Notes: generated by a model from the letters alone, not told the origin. A DNA stretch of 64,000 nt from Azorinus chamasolen (GCA_963576725.1 OY755242.1:58882480-58946479), one strand, 5' to 3'; positions 1 through 9,019 are shown, counted from the first letter of the stretch. Program-made: numbers and translations.

Positions 1-82
1 CAATTCATGACTTCGTGACTGAAATTTTATTATGGCCAATTAACGAGGACTGATTTTCCATGACAGAATCTATGTTTCATTA

Positions 83-148
83 ATAAACAGCTGACTCTGA
101 TCAGAGGACCTTTACTTCAGTTTTCTGATCTAGGTCTACTTTGTTTGT
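83..148. repeat. Degenerate copy of the 68-bp hairpin core
   Basis: The stretch opens with AAACAG plus a CTGATCAGAGG segment and closes with CTGATCTAGGTCTACTTTG and TTTG. This is the arrangement of the core hairpin seen in cleaner form at 6036-6103 and 9366-9433. The centre has diverged and neither TTAACCC terminus is clear. It is read as an old relic of the TTAA-bounded MITE group. Confidence 0.5.
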
Positions 149-190
149 TAATTTTTAGATCTATGTTATTTACTCAGTCGACTTAAAGGG

Positions 191-212
191 AATGAATGAA
201 TGAATGAATGAA
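191..212. repeat. (AATG)n microsatellite
   Basis: Five and a half uninterrupted AATG tetranucleotides. Confidence 0.9.
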
Positions 213-381
213 TATATTTTACGAGGGAAGCTCGGTTAATCAAAAAGCTACCCTCCCCCGTCCAAAAAATGGTGACACAGTCACGTCTGTAATTTGTGCA
301 AAAAAAATCTTGTTTCCGTAATAAAACGTTAAACAACCCTCCAAATTAACTGCAATTACTCTGAGGGACGGACTCCGATGT

Positions 382-658
382 AGGTTCCGATCTGGTTCTA
401 CACAGTCGTACCATGCCCATTCGTAAGGACTCTGATCTGGTTCTACACAGTCGTACCATGTCCATTCGTAAGGACTCTGATATGGTTCTACACAGTCGTA
501 CCATGCCCGATCGTAAGGACTCTGATCTGGTTCTACACAGTCGTACCATGCTCAATCGTAAGGACTCTGATCTGGTTCTACACAATCGTACCATGCCCGA
601 TCGTAAGGAGTCTGATTTGGTTCTACACAGCCGTACCATGTCCATTCGTAAGGACTCT
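382..658. repeat. 45-bp minisatellite, about six copies
   Basis: Unit starts at 427, 472, 517, 562, 607 and 652 are exactly 45 bp apart, with a diverged copy before 427. Each unit contains GGTTCTACACAGTCGTACCA. Because 45 is a multiple of three, frames stay open on both strands (minus 346-645 and plus 413-667), giving 15-residue peptide repeats such as MVRLCRTRSESLR on the minus strand. No domain, splice context or codon signal supports translation. The unit contains GATCTGGTTCTACAC, which resembles one arm of the dispersed hairpin core, so it may have arisen by amplifying a MITE fragment (inference). Confidence 0.85.
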
Positions 659-1075
659 ATATACTAACGGGTTCATTTAGAAAGACGAAAATGATCCCTC
701 GCGGTCGATACAGAGGGCAATAAAACGTACATAAACTTTGGTTTCTTTGTGAAATTCAATTTGCCTTTGCAATATAAATCCGCTATTTATCCCACAATTA
801 AACCTAACGAAACTCATTCCCACTCTGTTCTTTGGACGCTTGATTTATTCAAGTTTTTTAAAGGGTGTAATTTCTAAAATCCCTTTTTTCGACGAAGCAC
901 TCCAATGCCTTGTATGTGGTTAAATACTGGAGATGAGCGCGCCCTCTTAAGCACTTATTCCCATGTTATTTAAGGAAAACCAGATCTTATGTTGCAATCC
1001 ATCAATTTTTATGTTGAGGCGACACATCAAACATAATATTTACTTATATAAACCACTAGTATCAACTGGTTTAGT
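659..1075. other. Intergenic, nothing recognised
   Basis: AT-rich sequence without a convincing open frame, repeat or RNA gene. Confidence 0.5.
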
Positions 1076-1134
1076 AAACAGTGCAGAACCTGATCAGATG
1101 ACTCCTTCGGGAGCTCTCTGATCTGAGTCAGGTA
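1076..1134. repeat. Partial hairpin core
   Basis: GTAAACAGTGCAGAACCTGA followed by TCAGATGACTCC and a near-complementary GGGAGCTCTCTGATCTGAG. This is one arm and the centre of the 68-bp core family; the terminal CTGTTTGC is missing. Confidence 0.6.
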
Positions 1135-1225
1135 TGCGCTTACCTCAGCTCTAAAAGCAAACTCTACCAGGACAAATTACCTTCAGAATATATGCGCTTA
1201 CCTCAGCTCTGAAAGCAAACTCTAC
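1133..1225. repeat. Two direct copies of a 35-bp sequence
   Basis: TATGCGCTTACCTCAGCTCT plus 15 further bases occurs at 1133-1167 and again at 1191-1225 with a single A/G difference, separated by 23 bp. The first copy abuts the hairpin relic. Origin unknown. Confidence 0.8.
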
Positions 1226-1275
1226 ATGGGGTGCGCGTGGGGCAACCTCACGATCAGAGGAGGGTCAGGCAGTTT

Positions 1276-1520
1276 GGATCCACAGGTGCCAGGCGAGTGG
1301 CCATTTCATAAATACTACAGACAAACATCTTCAAATACGTTTAGACATCATACTTTGACAGAAAAAAGTGTACAGTATAAGTCTGTCTAGTATTATCTAC
1401 TACACGGAACAATTTTTTTTCAAAACTTTTTTTTTTTGTCAAAGTATCTAAACGTATTTGAAGATGTTTGTCAGTAGTATTTTTGAAATGGTCATGCGTT
1501 TGGCACCTGTGTTTGGATCC
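1276..1520. repeat. Long inverted repeat (hairpin of about 85-bp arms)
   Basis: The left arm 1276-1360 and right arm 1437-1520 are reverse complements with a few mismatches and a 4-bp indel near the outer end. Both begin or end with GGATCC and contain AAACATCTTCAAATACGTTT or its complement. The loop is about 76 bp with T-runs. The right arm runs directly into the 83-bp tandem array. It resembles a MITE-type foldback with no coding capacity; no target duplication was identified. Confidence 0.8.
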
Positions 1521-1542
1521 ACCCTTTATATTCTTTCTGGGG

Positions 1543-1941
1543 GTACTTATTTGTCATTGGCAATGCTATTTGAAGTGTCCTTGCTGACAGGGGACAAGGC
1601 GGGATGTTGTGTGTGTGTTGGGGGGTTACTTATTTGTCATTGGCAATGCTATTTGAAATGTCCTTGCTGACAGGGGACAAGGCGGGATGTTGTGTGTGTG
1701 TTGGGGGGTTACTTATTTGTCATTGGCAATGCTATTTGAAATGTCCTTGCTGACAGGGGACAAGGCGGGATGTTGTGTGTGTGTTGGGGGGTTACTTATT
1801 TGTCATTGGCAATGCTATTGAAGTGTCCTTGCTGACATGGGACAAGGCGGGATGTTGTGTGTGTGTGTTGGGGGGTTACTTATTTGTCATTGGCAATGCT
1901 ATTTGAAATGTCCTTGCTGACAGGGGACAAGGCGGGATGTT
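1543..1941. repeat. 83-bp tandem repeat, five copies
   Basis: TACTTATTTGTCATTGGCAA recurs with starts at about 1543, 1626, 1709, 1792 and 1876, a period of 83-84 bp. Each unit also has CTTGCTGACAGGGGACAAGG and a GTGTGTGTTGGGGGG run that varies in length. Near-identity between copies implies recent expansion. The 70-residue plus frame at 1458-1670 is a by-product of the repeat. Confidence 0.92.
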
Positions 1942-2299
1942 CATTCCATGACTTCCACTTAGCCGAAACCATCTTCTTTTTTATACAACAAAACCTCTGT
2001 ATAGAAACCACTTAATGAAAGAAGAAATAGGGAAACAGCAAAAAGCAGGTGGGTGACGCAGAACGATGGTAATGCAGAAAGCTCTTCATAGAAGAGCCAT
2101 GTGCATCACCTTCTTCCTGCATGAGCTACAACCTGTCTAAAGGACCCAAACTTCGATCTAGTTTTTGTGGTCCCTATGTAGTGTATAATTATCTTCAGCA
2201 ATCGTCAACCCGACACTCGATCACTGGCAATATACACGGCTTAAATAACACATGCGCACCGTAAAACCCAACAATTCACTCAATTTAATCCTGACTGAC
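1942..2299. other. Intergenic, nothing firm
   Basis: It contains a short imperfect dyad around 2070-2095 (GCTCTTCATAGAAGAGC). No gene or recognised repeat otherwise. Confidence 0.4.
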
Positions 2300-2490
2300 C
2301 ATGTTCTATATTTATTCTAAATTTCATTACCTACTGAATATTCATGGACAAAATAGTCATAATGAAAGACGGAAAGTGGAAAATAGTAGCCATTTAAGAA
2401 AGTAAAGAAACATATCTTTCAAATTCCATTAACATGAAACAGAGTAGACTGCTTCTATAGGGGTAATCTGATCTGGGTCATAGGGGTCTG
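2300..2490. mobile_element. Degenerate TTAA MITE, group B
   Basis: It carries the group B landmarks in order: TTATTCTAAATTTC, CCTACTGAATATTCATGGAC, AAAATAGTCATAATGAAA, AAGTAAAGAAACA, then AAACAGAGTAGAC and TCTGATCTGGGTC. The terminal TTAACCC and GGGTTAA motifs are eroded. Compare the better preserved copy at 61513-61763. Confidence 0.65.
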
Positions 2491-3127
2491 AAGAGTGCAC
2501 TGGACCCCCAAATGGCATGCCCATTTAAAAAACATCCATTCTGGGTCGAAGACATTGGTAACATATATACATACATAAGAAAAGGGGTGGAACTCCGCTC
2601 GCCATATTCATGGTCTCATTTTGACTGGCCTCAAACATCGCCAATATTTGACCTAGCAAGCAAAGCTATGTGCCAATCGGTAAGATTTAGATTTTCTTTC
2701 CAAAAATGTATAGGTTTCCATGGTACATAGCACCGCTTTAGATGCAGAACATTTCAAAGTCGAAAGTTCTACCAAAACATTGCATACATGTACAAAATGG
2801 CTGCCGTCGGAGCGTAAATGACAGGGAGAAAAACAAATAATGGATAACTTGGACATCTTTAGGTCTTCTTTTAAAATCTTGCCGGTAGGTGTTCCCAAAC
2901 AATCCATAGAGTTGTTTTGCATGTTGTTTCCGCATGCAAATTAATTGCGTGTCAGTCGTATTTTGCACTTGTATATAGCCGGTTGCAACATCTCGTCCTA
3001 GACGTGTGTTTTGGTAGACTTTTCGACTTTGAGACACCTGTTGTGTGTCATGTCGTACAGATCGATCACTGTCTTTGTTATTCTTAAATACAGGTAAATT
3101 AGACTCTCTCTCTCCATTAACTAGACT
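2491..3127. other. Intergenic, unassigned open frames
   Basis: Two overlapping minus-strand frames (2653-2922 and 2738-3037, 89 and 99 aa) and one plus frame (2512-2730) are present. None shows a recognisable motif, and mutual overlap in different frames argues against all of them. A diverged exon cannot be excluded. Confidence 0.4.
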
Positions 3128-3324
3128 TTAACCCTTTACTCCATAAATGCGCATTTCTGCAAACAGAGTAGAACCAGAACAGTCGGCTCCTATAGGAGCC
3201 GTCTGATCAGGATATTCTCTGTTTGTTTATAAAATTGTGTACATATGTCATTAAAAAGAATAATCTAATTAATATTCATGATGTCATTATTTCTTCCATG
3301 AATATTCATGGAGTACAGGGTTAA
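3128..3324. mobile_element. TTAA-bounded MITE, group A
   Basis: It begins TTAACCCTTTACTCCAT and ends with the near-complement ATGGAGTACAGGGTTAA, so the termini are inverted repeats of about 17 bp including TTAA. The core hairpin with GCTCCTATAGGAGC at its centre follows within 50 bp of the left end, and ATGAATATTCAT palindromes lie near the right end. At 197 bp it cannot encode a transposase. TTAA targets and CCC/GGG termini are established features of the piggyBac superfamily; assignment here is by that similarity only. Confidence 0.85.
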
Positions 3325-3370
3325 GTAATACTGTAGGCAGAATGCTTCTCTGCTCGACTTTCTCTCTGTA

Positions 3371-3532
3371 TTAACCCTTTCCATGTTTATTCCAAATTTC
3401 AATGCCTACTGAATATTCATGGACAAAATAGTATTAGCCATTTTAGAAAGTAAAGAAACATCTGATCTGGGTCTGCTCTGTTTTCAGCTGCGTGTAAAGG
3501 CGTTTATAACTTTATATGAAGGAAATGGCTAA
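3371..3532. mobile_element. TTAA MITE, group B, internally deleted
   Basis: The left end is TTAACCCTTTCCATGTTTAT, followed by CCTACTGAATATTCATGG. The left half of the core hairpin is missing: AAAGAAACA runs straight into TCTGATCTGGGTCTGCTCTG. The right end is ATGAAGGAAATGGCTAA, one base off TTAA. Loss of one hairpin arm is a common decay route for palindromes. Confidence 0.8.
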
Positions 3533-3664
3533 ACTGCCACCTCGCTATTGATGATAATTTAAAAGTCCAGTTTTGAGAGGTTTTACTGTATATAAAGAAG
3601 GCTCAAAAGAAGGCTCACTTTCGACACCCCTATAGGGACCTCTCTGTGATACCATCGTTCTGTG

Positions 3665-3863
3665 TTAACTCTCTCCCTATTGCATACTCATGTCAGTATG
3701 GTTAAAAATAATAACATGAATATTCATTAGCTGACTTTTGATATTGACAGGATGTTATGGTATAGATAGAGACTGTAGAGCCAGGTTAAATATAATTTCA
3801 TAAGTAAACAGAGTAGACCCAGATCAGATTTATCCTGTAGAAGATGTTCTATTTGCTTATTAA
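3665..3863. mobile_element. Degenerate TTAA MITE, group A-like
   Basis: It starts at TTAACTCTCTCCCTATTGCA, has ACATGAATATTCATTAG, then a reduced core (AAACAGAGTAGACCCAGATC ... TCTATTTGC). It ends at a TTAA (3860-3863) that is also the first base block of the next element, so the two are immediately adjacent or nested. Confidence 0.6.
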
Positions 3864-4084
3864 CCCATTCCTCCATAAATACGCCTTTCTACGCCTCTGT
3901 AAATGTCACTTTTTGAAACCATTGTGATAAATAGAGCATTTGCTCCTAAGGAGCAAATGCTCTATTTATCACAATGGTATCAGAACCACAAAATTCTAAA
4001 ATTTTCCTTTTCTCTAGTAAATGCTTCTTTTCGGTTGATTCATTCAAAGAGGTTCTAAAAAAAGCCTATGAGGAAAATGGCTAA
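3860..4084. mobile_element. TTAA MITE, group C (ATAAATAGAGCATTTGCTCC palindrome)
   Basis: The left end is TTAACCCATTCCTCCATA and the right end is AGGAAAATGGCTAA. Between them, 3918-3978 is a nearly perfect 61-bp palindrome (ACCATTGTGATAAATAGAGC and its complement around GCTCCTAAGGAGC). Such a sequence would extrude a 30-bp stem with almost no loop. Length 225 bp, no coding capacity. Group C copies also lie at 9020, 10409 and, truncated, at 9681, 12410 and 60983. Confidence 0.88.
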
Positions 4085-4286
4085 ACTATACAGATCGTAA
4101 GGAATTTGTCTAAGCCAACACTCCCTTTTTAAGTTTTAAATTTGAATTTATAAAATTAAGAAAATGATTATTAATGAAGTGATCAATTCAGCATAAATGT
4201 TCATTTGAAAAAAGGTTAAACATTAAGACGAATAAAACCGATGTTTTTATTATAGTTCAACCCCTGTCCCGATATCTACGCATTTG

Positions 4287-4351
4287 CAAACAGCTTGGAT
4301 TCAAATGAGATGCCGAGTAACCCGGCATCTCATCAGGATCCAAGCGGTTTG
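4287..4351. repeat. Group D hairpin (ATGAGATGCCG/CGGCATCTCAT)
   Basis: CAAACAGCTTGGATTC and ATGAGATGCCG on the left pair with CGGCATCTCAT and GATCCAAGCGGTTTG on the right around AGTAACC. Related copies are at 5719-5795, 14425-14500 and 16110-16214. The outer CAAAC/GTTTG is shared with the 68-bp core, so D appears to be a diverged branch of that family. Confidence 0.75.
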
Positions 4352-4602
4352 CCACTCGGTCAACAGGTTCTCAAGAGCTTGATCGAATCGAAAGTAGCCA
4401 GACTTTCACCAAATCCAAATTAAATCATACATGTACATTATTTAATCACAGCGGGTAAATAGTTAATGATTGGTAAATTAACTGGCAATTAATCTTTACA
4501 ACGCTAAATCTTCAAATGGACTGTTCCAAAAATGAAAAAAGTCATGCGTACAGTGAATTTTTAGGGATCTTTTTTTAAAGAAAATTGGAACATCGTTACA
4601 TG
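4352..4602. other. Intergenic, nothing recognised
   Basis: AT-rich, with no repeat or frame that can be supported. Confidence 0.4.
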
Positions 4603-4670
4603 GCAAACAGTGCAGACCCTGATGAGATGGTTCCTCCAGGAGCCCTCTTATCTGGACCTACACTGTTTGC
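4603..4670. repeat. 68-bp hairpin core copy
   Basis: It runs from GCAAACAGTGCAGACCCTGA to CTACACTGTTTGC, exactly 68 bp, with CTCCAGGAG at the centre. No TTAACCC end is evident on either side. Confidence 0.75.
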
Positions 4671-4863
4671 AAAGGACATGAGTGACTCGCGTCTCGCACT
4701 CTAAGGGTTAAATGCCTCACTAGTAAGATACAAATCTTTCGGCAATTTCGAGAGCATTTTCCTAATTTGCTAAAGCTCTCAAATATTTGGGGTTTTATCA
4801 AATGGCAGATGCTGACATGCATGTGTAACCTTTAACATGGTGATCAACTGTCGACCATTTCCC

Positions 4864-4940
4864 TTAAACCCTTCCCCTGTTGAATATTCAAGAAATAATG
4901 ACATCATGAATATTTATTAGTTTTTTATATTGGCATAGAT
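4864..4940. mobile_element. Left fragment of a TTAA MITE (group A-like)
   Basis: TTAAACCCTTCCCCTGTTGA followed by AATAATGACATCATGAATAT. The same opening occurs at 16403 and, weakly, at 11977. The remainder up to about 5060 has decayed beyond confident assignment. Confidence 0.55.
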
Positions 4941-5078
4941 TTCTGATATTGGTAGGAACTGTTGAGTCAACTCTTTTATAAAAGGGAGTCATCTGCATGA
5001 CTTTCATCCTGCATTAAGCAGTCACCTGCCTAAATGTTCTTTAAAAAACTCCCATTTGACTGTATGTAGTTAAAGACT

Positions 5079-5310
5079 TTAACCCTTTACTCCATTAATA
5101 CGCCTTTCTATGCCTTTGCAAACAGGGTAGACCCAGAAAAGACGGTCCCTAGAGGAGCCGTCTGACCAGGATCTGCTCTGTTTGCTTATGATATGATATA
5201 AATGTAGATATGATATTTTAGTTTCATCCAAGGCCAAAACTTCATATGACTGTGCTATTACAACTATTACAAATGGTGTCAGTATTTCTTAATGAATACT
5301 CGTGGAAAGC
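5079..5310. mobile_element. TTAA MITE, group A
   Basis: It opens TTAACCCTTTACTCCATTAA. The core hairpin at 5118-5185 (68 bp, GCAAACAGGG ... CTCTGTTTGC, centre CCCTAGAGGAG) follows, then AT-rich sequence. The right end near 5310 is eroded (AATGAATACTCGTGGA in place of ATGAATATTCATGGA). Confidence 0.75.
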
Positions 5311-5344
5311 AGCAGTCCATACTGTGTTTAGTCATTGGGCATTT

Positions 5345-5411
5345 GCAATCAGTGTAGACTCAGATCAAGGAGCTACTAGAGGAGCCCTCTGATCAGGGTC
5401 TGCCCTGTTTG
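5345..5411. repeat. Hairpin core copy
   Basis: GCAATCAGTGTAGACTCAGA through TCTGCCCTGTTTG with ACTAGAGGAG at the centre. A solitary, diverged copy. Confidence 0.65.
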
Positions 5412-5718
5412 TCATTCAAAATCCCATAGTAAATTTGAAGTATTTCAAAATGAGTGGACTCTATAGTTAAACACTGGTTGGGTATTCCACTCTGAACATT
5501 CAGGGATGAAATAGTAAAAAAAAAAGTTCAATGATTATCGGTGATTATGTTTAAAATAAGCCACTGATGGCGACAATTATAGACAGCACCCAGACCCTAG
5601 TCTCAAATATCTCAACCCTCAACCTGCTGTGAAAGAATAATGCCTGCTAAACATGGATCTGTCCAATTATGACTACTTCCAATTAGACCCAGCTTTTGTA
5701 AAACCATTCACCGAGTGT

Positions 5719-5795
5719 CAAACAGCTAAAGAGTTACTCGGCTTCTCATCTGGATCCAGTCTATCTTCAAATGCGAGTCAGGTCATGGATAGCGA
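5719..5795. repeat. Group D hairpin relic
   Basis: CAAACAGCTAAAGAGTTACT, CTCATCTGGATCCAGTCT and CAAATGCGAGTCAGGTC match the order seen at 14425-14500. It lies inside the 71-residue frame 5653-5868, which is therefore not credited as a gene. Confidence 0.6.
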
Positions 5796-5904
5796 TAGAA
5801 ACACAAAACCAGTCAATACTACACAGTCTCGAAAAATGATTGAACCCTTCAGGGCTCTCATCCTCTAAAATGCCTCTACCAAAGCCTGAAACACGTGGGT
5901 CTCA

Positions 5905-6143
5905 CTTATCCCTTGTCCTAGTCTACGTTTATACCTACTGAATATTCATGGACAAAATAGTTTCAACTAAATCTAGAAGACAGAAGATTTTAGCCATTTT
6001 AGAAAGTAAAGAAACAGATCTTTCAAATGACATTAGCAAACAGAGCAGACCCTGATCAGACGGCACCTATAGGAGCCGTCTGATCTGGGTCTTCTCTGTT
6101 TGCAAAATGCGTGAAAAGACGTTCATATGAAGGAAAGGGTTAA
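5905..6143. mobile_element. TTAA MITE, group B
   Basis: Group B landmarks CCTACTGAATATTCATGGAC and CATTTTAGAAAGTAAAGAAA precede a well preserved 68-bp core hairpin at 6036-6103 (centre CCTATAGGAGC). The right end is intact (ATATGAAGGAAAGGGTTAA); the left terminus is degraded (about 5905). Confidence 0.82.
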
Positions 6144-6369
6144 TCAAAGATCGTTCGACCAAACTTTAGTTGCGATCGCCATATACTAGAACTTATAACA
6201 ATTCAGTCCTATGATCTTTCATAAAACGAATCTCTCAAAAATAAATATTTGGAGTTGAACTTTTAAAATGGAATGGTCCAATAATTGATTTACGATATAG
6301 CTACATGTAATTCAGTCTGAAAGAAAGAAATGTACGAGAGATTTTTCAGAATGATAACAGGTATCATGA

Positions 6370-6462
6370 TTCTATGCTGTTTGTCATTGCCTTGTCATGA
6401 TACTGTTGTTAATTACTGTGCCATAGTCCTGCAATGTTGTTAATTGTTGCTGTAATAGTATA
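6370..6462. repeat. 31-bp minisatellite, left segment
   Basis: Three diverged units of the same repeat that resumes at about 7276, with CATTGCCTTGTCATGATACT and GTGCCATAGTCCTGCAATG. The array is split by the retroelement remnant that follows. Confidence 0.7.
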
Positions 6463-7275
6463 AAAGTACAAAAATGAGTCATGCAGGAAATACCACATAC
6501 AGAACAAACACTCGCCCGAACAGCAACACAAGGAAACAGCAAATATACATGGGTAGAAAAAACAACAAGAGACGCACAAAGACAAAACAAACATACAATA
6601 GGAGGAAGATGGAAGTACCGCCTTGGAACGGTCAGTGACAAAAGTCACCGGGGGTTTAAACCGGTTTATGGGCGCCCAACCTCACCCTTATTCCATCCCC
6701 ATCCTAAAAGACAAACAGTGTAAATAAACGTATCCCCTCTCCGACTAATCTACAACAACCGCGACAGCAAATACAGTGGTAAAGTGCATGTATAACAAAA
6801 AAACATTTAATTGAACATACTGTATCCACCTATCGCTAGTGTACTCAATGATTGAGCTGCAAACAGAGTAACTGTAGAAAAGTAATAAAGGGTACGACAA
6901 AAATGAAATAGTACAGATATCCGACGTTCTCCTTCCATTTCTGGATTTAAGAGGTCGCCTTCATAGAGTACTAAACCTTTCTTGTCGGCGTACATGCAAA
7001 GAGGCCAGCGTGATTGCCAACTGTAAAAGGGTTCACAACCAAACATGCAGTATGTTGTAATAATACAGGATCATATCCCTTTTTAATGAATTGTTTTATA
7101 TATTTGATGAACAAAGTGAGAAAATGGGTATGTCCAATAATTCTACGAAGTTTGTAAATCACATCACCATAAAATTCAGGATGTGAAATACCGTGTCGCA
7201 AAAGTACCTTGAGATTACATTTGTACTTGCCAATAAGCGAGAGATTTCGATAGTAAAATTTAGAGAAAGTTTTTA
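6463..7275 (-). mobile_element. 5'-truncated non-LTR-like retroelement remnant
   Basis: This block of about 813 bp interrupts the 31-bp minisatellite. Read on the minus strand, the frame 7312-6971 contains HPEFYGDVIYKLRRIIG and HTACLVVNPFTV. From memory, similar stretches recur at the tail of predicted retroelement polyproteins in bivalves (not checked). The frame continues only through a shift into 7046-6807, so it is broken. Its minus-strand 3' edge (6463) is shared exactly with the 671-bp copy at 35757-36427, while the 5' edge differs, the classic pattern of variably 5'-truncated LINE copies. No poly-A tail is visible. An 80-residue plus frame (6481-6723) is open in both copies but has no recognised motif. 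Confidence 0.6.
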
Positions 7276-7312
7276 ACATTACTATATCATGGTCCTGCGC
7301 CAGTGCCTTCAT
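6971..7312 (-). pseudogene. Retroelement polyprotein tail fragment
   Basis: An open frame of 113 residues. The recognisable part runs from about residue 17 (KFYYRNLSLIGKYKC) to residue 95 (ACLVVNPFTV). The first 12-15 residues come from minisatellite sequence upstream of the inserted element, so the nominal start codon is not genuine. The frame ends shortly after FACTPTRKV, and a different frame continues downstream, which indicates a frameshift. No catalytic reverse transcriptase motif (such as YxDD) is present in this piece. Family assignment rests on memory of bivalve proteins. Confidence 0.5.
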
Positions 7313-8523
7313 TCAACATGGTCGTTCGTTGCTGATCTATGATTTTGCTGCAATGTCTTACATACATGTAGCTGTATAATAGTTCTTTACTGTTATTGAA
7401 TATTGTGTCATATTCCTGCACTGTTGCCCATTGCTTTGTCAATATCCTGCACCGAAGTTCATTGCTGTACCATGGTGCTGATCTGTCGGTCATTGCTAAC
7501 CATGTTCATGTATGTCCGCTGTTGGTTAGTTCCTGTGTCTTGGGCCTGCACTGATGGGCATTACTGTTTCATGGTGTTGCACCGTTGTTTATGGACCGTT
7601 ATCATACACTGTTGACCATTGTTGTACCATAGTGCTGAAAAGTTGGTCATTGCTGTGTCTTGCTCCACCATTGATATTCATTGTTGTGTCATGGTTTTGC
7701 ACTATTACTGACTGCGGGACATTGTCATGCACTGTTATTCATTGCTGGGCCACGGCATGCACTCAATCATTGATCGGCCATGGTCATGCATTGCAAGTCA
7801 TAGCTGTATCGCCACTGTCCTCTATTATTGTCCTGAGGTGTTATTTATTATTGTGTCATGGTGCTGCACTATTGTTCATTGATGTGTCCAGGTCTTGCAC
7901 TTTTATTCATTACTGTGCCTTAGGCTTGCACTATTATTCACCGCGGTGTCCTGGTACTGCACTATTGTTCATTGCTATGTCCAGGTCCTGCACTTTTATT
8001 CATTGCTATGTCTTAGTCTTGCACTATTATTCATTGCTGTGTCCTGGTACTGCACTATTATTCAATGTTGTGTCTTTGTCTTGCACTATTATTCATTGCC
8101 ATGTCTTGGTCTTGCACAATTATTCATTGCTGTGTTTTTGCCATGCACTGTTATTCTTTGCTGTGTCCTGGTCATTCACTATTATTCATTGTTGTGTATT
8201 GGTCATGCACTATTATTCATTGCTGTGTCATGGTCATGTATTATTATCCATTGCTGTGTCCTGGTCGTTCACTATTATTAATTGCTGTCTCATGGTCATG
8301 TGTACTGTTGTTTGATGCTGTAATATGGTCCTATACAGTTATTCATTCCTGTGCCATGTTCCTGTACTGTTTGTCATTGCCGGGCTAGGAATACATACTC
8401 TTGGTCATTCGTTTGTCTTGCTCAAGCAATGTTGTTGTTGTTGTTTCATGGTCATCCACGGCTGTTCATTGCTATATCATGACATTGTGATGCTTCTCAT
8501 TATATTGTCATGTCCATTGTGAA
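7276..8523. repeat. 31-bp minisatellite, main array
   Basis: Around 8000-8230 successive units such as GCACTATTATTCATTGCTGT plus 11 bases repeat every 31 bp; units are more diverged toward both ends. Because 31 is one more than a multiple of three and the unit has no plus-strand stop in any frame, long overlapping frames appear in all three plus frames (7554-8315, 7895-8281, 8065-8388). These encode the same Cys/His/Leu-rich repeat in rotated phase. This explains the 253-residue frame without a gene. A (GTT)5 run lies near 8430. Confidence 0.88.
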
Positions 8524-8689
8524 TTGAAGCTTAGATTGTGCTCGGGTCTTCGAATTCCTGAAAACATCGTTCAAAAATCAAAACTGATATAACAGTTACC
8601 TTCCTCTTCTCTGATGCCTTTTGTGGTCATGTTGGATCCAAATGAGACCACGAGAACCTTGGGAGTCAAACGTTTTGACATCCAGATTA

Positions 8690-8944
8690 TCATCTTTATT
8701 TCATTCCTTTCATCATAAACAAAGCTTTTCATGTCTTTACAGACAGAATATAACCAGATCAGATGGCTTCTATAGAGACCGACTGACCAGGGTCTGCTCT
8801 GTTTGCTCATAGAATTACAATAGACAAGACTCATAGGTTTTTATCAATATCAAACAAACCCCCATGCAATTGATAAACATTCAGATAATAACTGTCCACG
8901 ATATAATTACTTCTTACATGAATCTTCACCAGGGAAAGGGTTAA
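8690..8944. mobile_element. Degenerate TTAA MITE, group A
   Basis: A diverged core hairpin lies at about 8740-8804 (CAGATGGCTTCTATAGAGAC, GGTCTGCTCTGTTTGC). A group A tail follows (TTACATGAATCTTCACC) and ends AGGGAAAGGGTTAA at 8944. The left terminus is not recognisable. Confidence 0.6.
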
Positions 8945-8994
8945 AGTGTCTCCGATGGCAAATTCGATCCGATGGGAATCTTGCTGATCAGGTA

Positions 8995-9019
8995 AACCCT
9001 TTACTCCATGATCATTCAT
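8995..9019. repeat. Fragment of a group A terminus
   Basis: AAACCCTTTACTCCATGATC ATTCAT matches the first 25 bp of group A elements and abuts the TTAA of the next element. Confidence 0.5.

Noticed and set aside
346..645. 99-residue minus-strand repeat protein
   Set aside because: Product of the 45-bp minisatellite; the plus strand is equally open.
2738..3037. 99-residue minus-strand gene
   Set aside because: No motif and overlapped by an unrelated frame (2653-2922). Kept only as a note on that interval.
5653..5868. 71-residue plus-strand gene
   Set aside because: Contains the group D hairpin relic, so part of it is repeat sequence.
6036..6103. Relationship between the 68-bp MITE core and the 68-bp satellite unit
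   Set aside because: The lengths agree, but I find no shared sequence beyond short AT-rich words. Treated as coincidence.
7554..8315. 253-residue membrane-like protein
   Set aside because: Fully explained by a stop-free 31-bp tandem repeat; equivalent frames exist in the other two phases.
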